From Agromyces kandeliae (GTDB lineage Bacteria; Actinomycetota; Actinomycetes; Actinomycetales; Microbacteriaceae), in contig NZ_WKJD01000016.1 in assembly GCF_009674665.1 (NCBI RefSeq), positions 434,001-498,000 of the forward strand: DNA of 64,000 nucleotides. Reading direction: 5' to 3'. A program made the translations under genes and the position numbers. A model generated the notes under the pieces. That model was not told the origin of the DNA. It saw only the letters and a list, made by a program, of their open reading frames with translations, and did no database searches. Position 1 is the stretch's first letter; the number at the start of each line of letters is the position of its first letter. Below are positions 60,953 through 64,000 of the stretch, in pieces.

Positions 60953-61000
60953 GGCACAGCCGGTGTCACCGGTCCGGGGCGGCACAGCCGGTGTCGCCGG
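60953..61000. promoter_or_regulatory. Two direct 20-bp repeats before msrB
   Basis: GGCACAGCCGGTGTCACCGG at 60953-60972 recurs at 60981-61000 with one change (A to G), a 28-bp period. Each copy contains the inverted pair ACA-GCCGG-TGT. The repeats end 13 bp before the msrB start and may be operator sites for oxidative-stress control, or a recent small duplication. Confidence 0.5.
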
Positions 61001-61013
61001 AGAAGGAGCAACC

Positions 61014-61478
61014 GTGTCACAGGACTATCGCAGGACTCCCGAGGCGCTCGACCGCCTCACCCCGCTGCAGCGCAAGGTCACGCAGGACGACGCCACCGAG
61101 CCCGCGTTCCGCAACGAGTACTGGAACAACCACGAGCCGGGCCTCTACGTCGACGTCGTCTCGGGGCAGCCGCTCTTCGCGAGCGTGCACAAGTACGACA
61201 GCCGTTCCGGCTGGCCGAGCTTCACTCGCCCGATCGACCAGACGGCCGTCACCGAGCACGTCGACCGCTCGTTCTTCATGAAGCGCGTCGAGGTCCGATC
61301 GGCGGGCGCCGACAGCCACCTCGGCCACGTCTTCGACGACGGGCCGACGGATGCGGGCGGCCTGCGCTACTGCATCAACTCCGCCGCACTCCGCTTCGTG
61401 CACCTCGACGACCTCGAGGACGAAGGCTACGGCGAGTACCTCACCCTGTTCGTCACCACCACCGAGGAGACCGCATGA
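61014..61478 (+). CDS. msrB: Peptide-methionine (R)-S-oxide reductase
   Basis: 154 residues from GTG 61014, AGAAGGAGCAACC upstream. MsrB repairs R-methionine sulfoxide in proteins. The catalytic Cys is in [11 protein letters not shown] (about 122); [24 protein letters not shown] and [11 protein letters not shown] are conserved. The zinc-binding Cys pairs of many MsrBs are absent, so it belongs to the zinc-free type. It overlaps msrA by four bases, so the pair forms an operon. Confidence 0.95.
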   Translation: MSQDYRRTPEALDRLTPLQRKVTQDDATEPAFRNEYWNNHEPGLYVDVVSGQPLFASVHKYDSRSGWPSFTRPIDQTAVTEHVDRSFFMKRVEVRSAGADSHLGHVFDDGPTDAGGLRYCINSAALRFVHLDDLEDEGYGEYLTLFVTTTEETA

Positions 61479-62035
61479 CCACCCCAGGCGCCATCACCAC
61501 CGTCCCCGGAGCCGAGACCGCGGTCCTCGCGGGCGGCTGTTTCTGGGGCATGGAGGACCTCGTCCGCAAGCTGCCCGGCGTGCTCGACACGCGCGTCGGC
61601 TACAGCGGCGGCGACGTCGAACACGCGACCTACCGCAACCACGGCTCGCACGCCGAGGCGCTGGAGGTCGTGTTCGACCCGACGAAGCTCAGCTACCGCG
61701 AGCTGCTCGAGTTCTTCTTCCAGATCCACGACCCGAGCACGAAGAACCGGCAGGGCAACGACGTCGGCACGAGCTACCGCTCGGCGATCTTCCCGACGAG
61801 CGACGCCCAGTACGACACGGCGATCGACACCATCGCCGACGTCGACGCGTCCGGCATCTGGCCCGGACCCGTCGTGACCGAGGTCGCGCCGGCAGGCGAG
61901 TTCTGGGAGGCCGAGCCCGAGCACCAGGACTACCTGCAGCGCATCCCGTGGGGCTACACCTGCCACTTCGTCCGGCCCGGATGGCGCCTGCCGAAGCGCG
62001 ACGCCGCAGGATCCGCGTCGGCCGCCGCGAGCTGA
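61475..62035 (+). CDS. msrA: Peptide-methionine (S)-S-oxide reductase
   Basis: 186 residues from ATG 61475, overlapping the msrB stop. The catalytic motif [10 protein letters not shown] (about 20-29) begins the domain; [28 protein letters not shown] and [16 protein letters not shown] are all typical. Together with MsrB it repairs both forms of methionine sulfoxide. The strong hairpin 12 bp after the stop should end the operon. Confidence 0.96.
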   Translation: MTTPGAITTVPGAETAVLAGGCFWGMEDLVRKLPGVLDTRVGYSGGDVEHATYRNHGSHAEALEVVFDPTKLSYRELLEFFFQIHDPSTKNRQGNDVGTSYRSAIFPTSDAQYDTAIDTIADVDASGIWPGPVVTEVAPAGEFWEAEPEHQDYLQRIPWGYTCHFVRPGWRLPKRDAAGSASAAAS

Positions 62036-62046
62036 GCAGCGGCACC

Positions 62047-62076
62047 GGGGCCCGCGACCGCTCGGTCGCGGGCCCC
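62047..62076. terminator. Terminator hairpin of the msrBA operon
   Basis: GGGGCCCGCGACC (62047-62059) pairs perfectly with GGTCGCGGGCCCC (62064-62076) around GCTC. The stem has 13 GC-rich pairs; no T-tract follows. Confidence 0.8.
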
Positions 62077-62124
62077 GCGTCGTCCATCGGGCATGCGCTC
62101 CTCGCGCCCGCTAGCGTGAGTCGC

Positions 62125-63192
62125 ATGCGGTTGTCCGAGCGGTTCCGCGCCACGAGGCGGGCGCCGATCCTGCAGGTGCTGAAGTCCGCGGTGGCGACGG
62201 TCGCGGCGTGGCTGCTCGCCGGGTGGCTGATCCCCGGTCCGCTGCCCGTGTTCGCCGCGATCGCCGCGCTGCTCGTCGTGCAGCCGAGCGTCAACCAGTC
62301 GCTGGCCAAGGCGCTCGAGCGCAGCGTCGGCGTGATCGCGGGCGTCGTGATCGCCTCGCTGCTCGGCCTCGCGTTCGGGCCGACGAGCTGGGTGATCCTC
62401 GCCGCCATCCTCATCGCACTGCTCGTCGCGTGGGCGCTGCGGATGACGGCCGGCACCTCGAACCAGGTCGCGATCAGCGCGATGCTCGTGCTCGCACTCG
62501 GCGGCACGTCACCCGAGTACGCCCTCGACCGCGTGCTCGAGACCCTCATCGGCGCGGCGATCGGCATCGTCGTCAACGCGCTCATCGTCCCGCCGGTGCT
62601 CGTCGACCCCGCCCGCGAGCACCTCGCCCGCCTCGGCAGCGAACTCGCGGCATCCACCGACCGCCTCGCCGAAGCGCTGCGCGCGCCGCAGCGCCCGGCC
62701 GACCTGACCGAGCTCCTGCTCGAGGTCCGCCTCATGCGGCCCATGCGGGATGCCGCGGCCACCGCCATCGCGGACGCCGAGGAGTCGCTCACCCTGAACC
62801 CGCGACGGTCGGCGCATCGCGGCGACATCGCCGAGCAGCATCGCCTGCTCACGCGGCTCAGTCCCATCGTGACGCAGGTCGGGGGGATGACCCGGGCCTT
62901 CGTCGACCACTACGACGACGGCCTCGCGACCGAACCCACCGTTCGCGCGATCGCCGAGCAGCTGCACCGGGTCGCGCACGACATCCGGCTCGCGGTCCAC
63001 CTCGCCGAGGTCGACCCCGAGCCCCTGACCTCCGCGATCCCGGCCCTCACGGCGCCGCTCCAGATCGCTCCGCCGAAGTCGGAACACTGGATCCTCATCG
63101 GCTCCCTCATGGAGGACCTCCGCCGCATCCGCGAGGAGCTCCTCGAGGACGATCTCCCGCCGGAACCCACGGCGCGCCGCTCACGGGAGTAG
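62125..63192 (+). CDS. FUSC/aromatic acid exporter-family membrane protein
   Basis: 355 residues from ATG 62125. TAGCGT seven bases upstream (62112-62117) points to a leaderless start. Six hydrophobic helices lie in the first 160 residues (SAVATVAAWLLAGWLIPG, VFAAIAALLVVQPSV, VIAGVVIASLLGLAF, WVILAAILIALLVAWAL, ISAMLVLALGG, LIGAAIGIVVNALIVPP). The remainder is a long helical cytosolic domain. This is the ArAE/FUSC layout, thought to export aromatic or toxic compounds; the substrate is unknown. Confidence 0.85.
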   Translation: MRLSERFRATRRAPILQVLKSAVATVAAWLLAGWLIPGPLPVFAAIAALLVVQPSVNQSLAKALERSVGVIAGVVIASLLGLAFGPTSWVILAAILIALLVAWALRMTAGTSNQVAISAMLVLALGGTSPEYALDRVLETLIGAAIGIVVNALIVPPVLVDPAREHLARLGSELAASTDRLAEALRAPQRPADLTELLLEVRLMRPMRDAAATAIADAEESLTLNPRRSAHRGDIAEQHRLLTRLSPIVTQVGGMTRAFVDHYDDGLATEPTVRAIAEQLHRVAHDIRLAVHLAEVDPEPLTSAIPALTAPLQIAPPKSEHWILIGSLMEDLRRIREELLEDDLPPEPTARRSRE

Positions 63193-63212
63193 CCTGCGCA
63201 CGGGAGGCCGCC

Positions 63213-64000
63213 ATGGACGCGCGCGACGGTGGGGTACTCGACGGCATCGGCGGCACGCCGATCGTCCGGCTCGAGTCGATCGTGCCCGATGGGGCCGCAG
63301 AGGTCTGGGTGAAGATCGAGGGAGCGAATCCGACCGGGTCGTACAAGGACCGCATGGCGGTGTCCGTGCTCGAGGCGGCGGTCGCCCGCGGCGACGCCTC
63401 CCCCGGCGACACGGTCGTCGAGTACACGGGCGGCAGCACCGGCACCTCGCTCGCATTCGTCGCGGCCGTGCTCGGGCTGCGCTTCACCGCGGTCTTCTCG
63501 GACGCGTTCTCGGTGAGCAAGCAGCAGGCGATGGAGGCGTTCGGCGGTGAGGTCCTCGTCGAGGAGAGCCACGGCGAGGGGATCACGCCGGAGCTCGTCG
63601 GCCGGATGCGGGAGCGCGCGTACGCGCTCGCCGAGAAGCCCGGGCACTACTACGCCGACCAGTTCGGGTCACCCGACGTCATCGCCGGGTACGCCCCCAT
63701 GGGCGAGGAGATCGGGACCGCGCTGGGCGACGGCGTCGACGTGTTCTGCACGGGCGTCGGCACGGGCGGCGCGCTCATGGGCACGCTCCGCGGCCTCCGG
63801 AGCGCGGGCCTCGAGCCGCAGGTCGTCGCGCTCGAGCCTGCCGAGGCACCGCTGCTGTCGGAGGGCGTCTCGCACGGGCACGCGGTCGAGGGCGTCGCGG
63901 TGTTCCCCGACCCGCCGTTCCTCGATCGAGGTGTGCTCGACGGCATCCGCACCATCGGTCAGGAGCGCGCGTTCGAGACCTGCCGGACGCTCGCCCGCAC
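63213..64000 (+). CDS. Cysteine synthase-family PLP enzyme, 3' part missing at window edge
   Basis: 262 codons are visible from ATG 63213 (GGGAGG upstream) to the right edge. LDGIGGTPIVRLESIVPDG, then GANPTGSYKDRMA with the PLP-binding Lys (about 45), EYTGGSTGTSLAFVAA (phosphate and substrate loop), and CTGVGTGGALMGTLRG follow the fold type II family of O-acetylserine sulfhydrylase and cystathionine beta-synthase. The substrate cannot be settled from this part. It begins 20 bp after the FUSC gene, so the two may share a transcript. Confidence 0.9.
   Translation, partial: MDARDGGVLDGIGGTPIVRLESIVPDGAAEVWVKIEGANPTGSYKDRMAVSVLEAAVARGDASPGDTVVEYTGGSTGTSLAFVAAVLGLRFTAVFSDAFSVSKQQAMEAFGGEVLVEESHGEGITPELVGRMRERAYALAEKPGHYYADQFGSPDVIAGYAPMGEEIGTALGDGVDVFCTGVGTGGALMGTLRGLRSAGLEPQVVALEPAEAPLLSEGVSHGHAVEGVAVFPDPPFLDRGVLDGIRTIGQERAFETCRTLAR

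Noticed and set aside
1..64000. CRISPR arrays, tRNA and rRNA genes, insertion sequences
   Set aside because: No regularly spaced repeats, no tRNA T-loop pattern with cloverleaf arms, and no transposase-like proteins were found.

Overview
The window is very GC-rich DNA with tightly packed genes, strong GGAGG-type ribosome binding sites mixed with many apparently leaderless starts, and constant use of the hexamer GGATGC/GCATCC. Together with F420-type enzymes, DUF1876, DUF2510, an ECF41-type sigma factor and TPM-tail proteins, this points to an actinobacterium, most likely of the family Microbacteriaceae (an Agromyces-like genus is my guess; this is inference, as no rRNA or marker gene is present). 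No rRNA, tRNA, CRISPR array or transposase was recognised.

Layout. 1-8970: housekeeping and stress genes (partial membrane protein, ECF41-like sigma factor, O-methyltransferase, F420-dependent reductase-like protein, phosphoenolpyruvate synthase, DoxX-like protein), then a toxin-antitoxin pair (Phd-like/MNT fusion with a HEPN protein) and small proteins. 8941-10668: a subtilisin-like protease whose 3' end looks frameshifted. 11007-18944: a lower-GC accessory island that looks like a defence island. It holds a C5 cytosine methyltransferase, an NgoMIV/Cfr10I-type restriction enzyme with an exact PD-X46-K-X13-E active site, an HNH nuclease, a Vsr nuclease, a GmrSD-like DUF262 protein, and an unassigned two-gene operon (two-helix membrane protein plus RNase D-like DEDDy exonuclease). 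19080-25846: a duplicated pair (three-helix membrane protein plus NERD nuclease-related protein). The first copy of the NERD gene is gutted by an internal deletion. Between the copies lie a probable AbiE-like toxin-antitoxin pair with a palindromic operator, an RtcB RNA ligase and a GIY-YIG protein.

26017-34968: two tandem paralogues related to the helical part of TPM proteins, DUF1761, PPK2 polyphosphate kinase, a class V aminotransferase-fold enzyme and several small proteins. 34988-42473: a coherent amine-utilisation cluster: copper amine oxidase, two APC permeases, an IclR regulator and a glutamine-synthetase-like ligase, with two palindromes in the divergent promoter region. 42599-64000: ordinary chromosome, including panD, gap, a fatty acid desaturase, regulators, SDR and epimerase enzymes, a transglutaminase, a lipoprotein of the beta-lactamase fold that has lost its catalytic residues, a 5'-3' exonuclease, an msrB-msrA operon, a FUSC-type transporter and the start of a cysteine-synthase-like gene.

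Structure beyond genes. At least 13 genes start with TAnnnT, then 6 or 7 bases, then ATG/GTG, a strong sign of leaderless transcription. Several intergenic inverted repeats recur; two copies share a 22-bp core and show a compensatory base-pair change, so a conserved hairpin is likely. Two convergent gene ends share the same GTACC-based hairpin.
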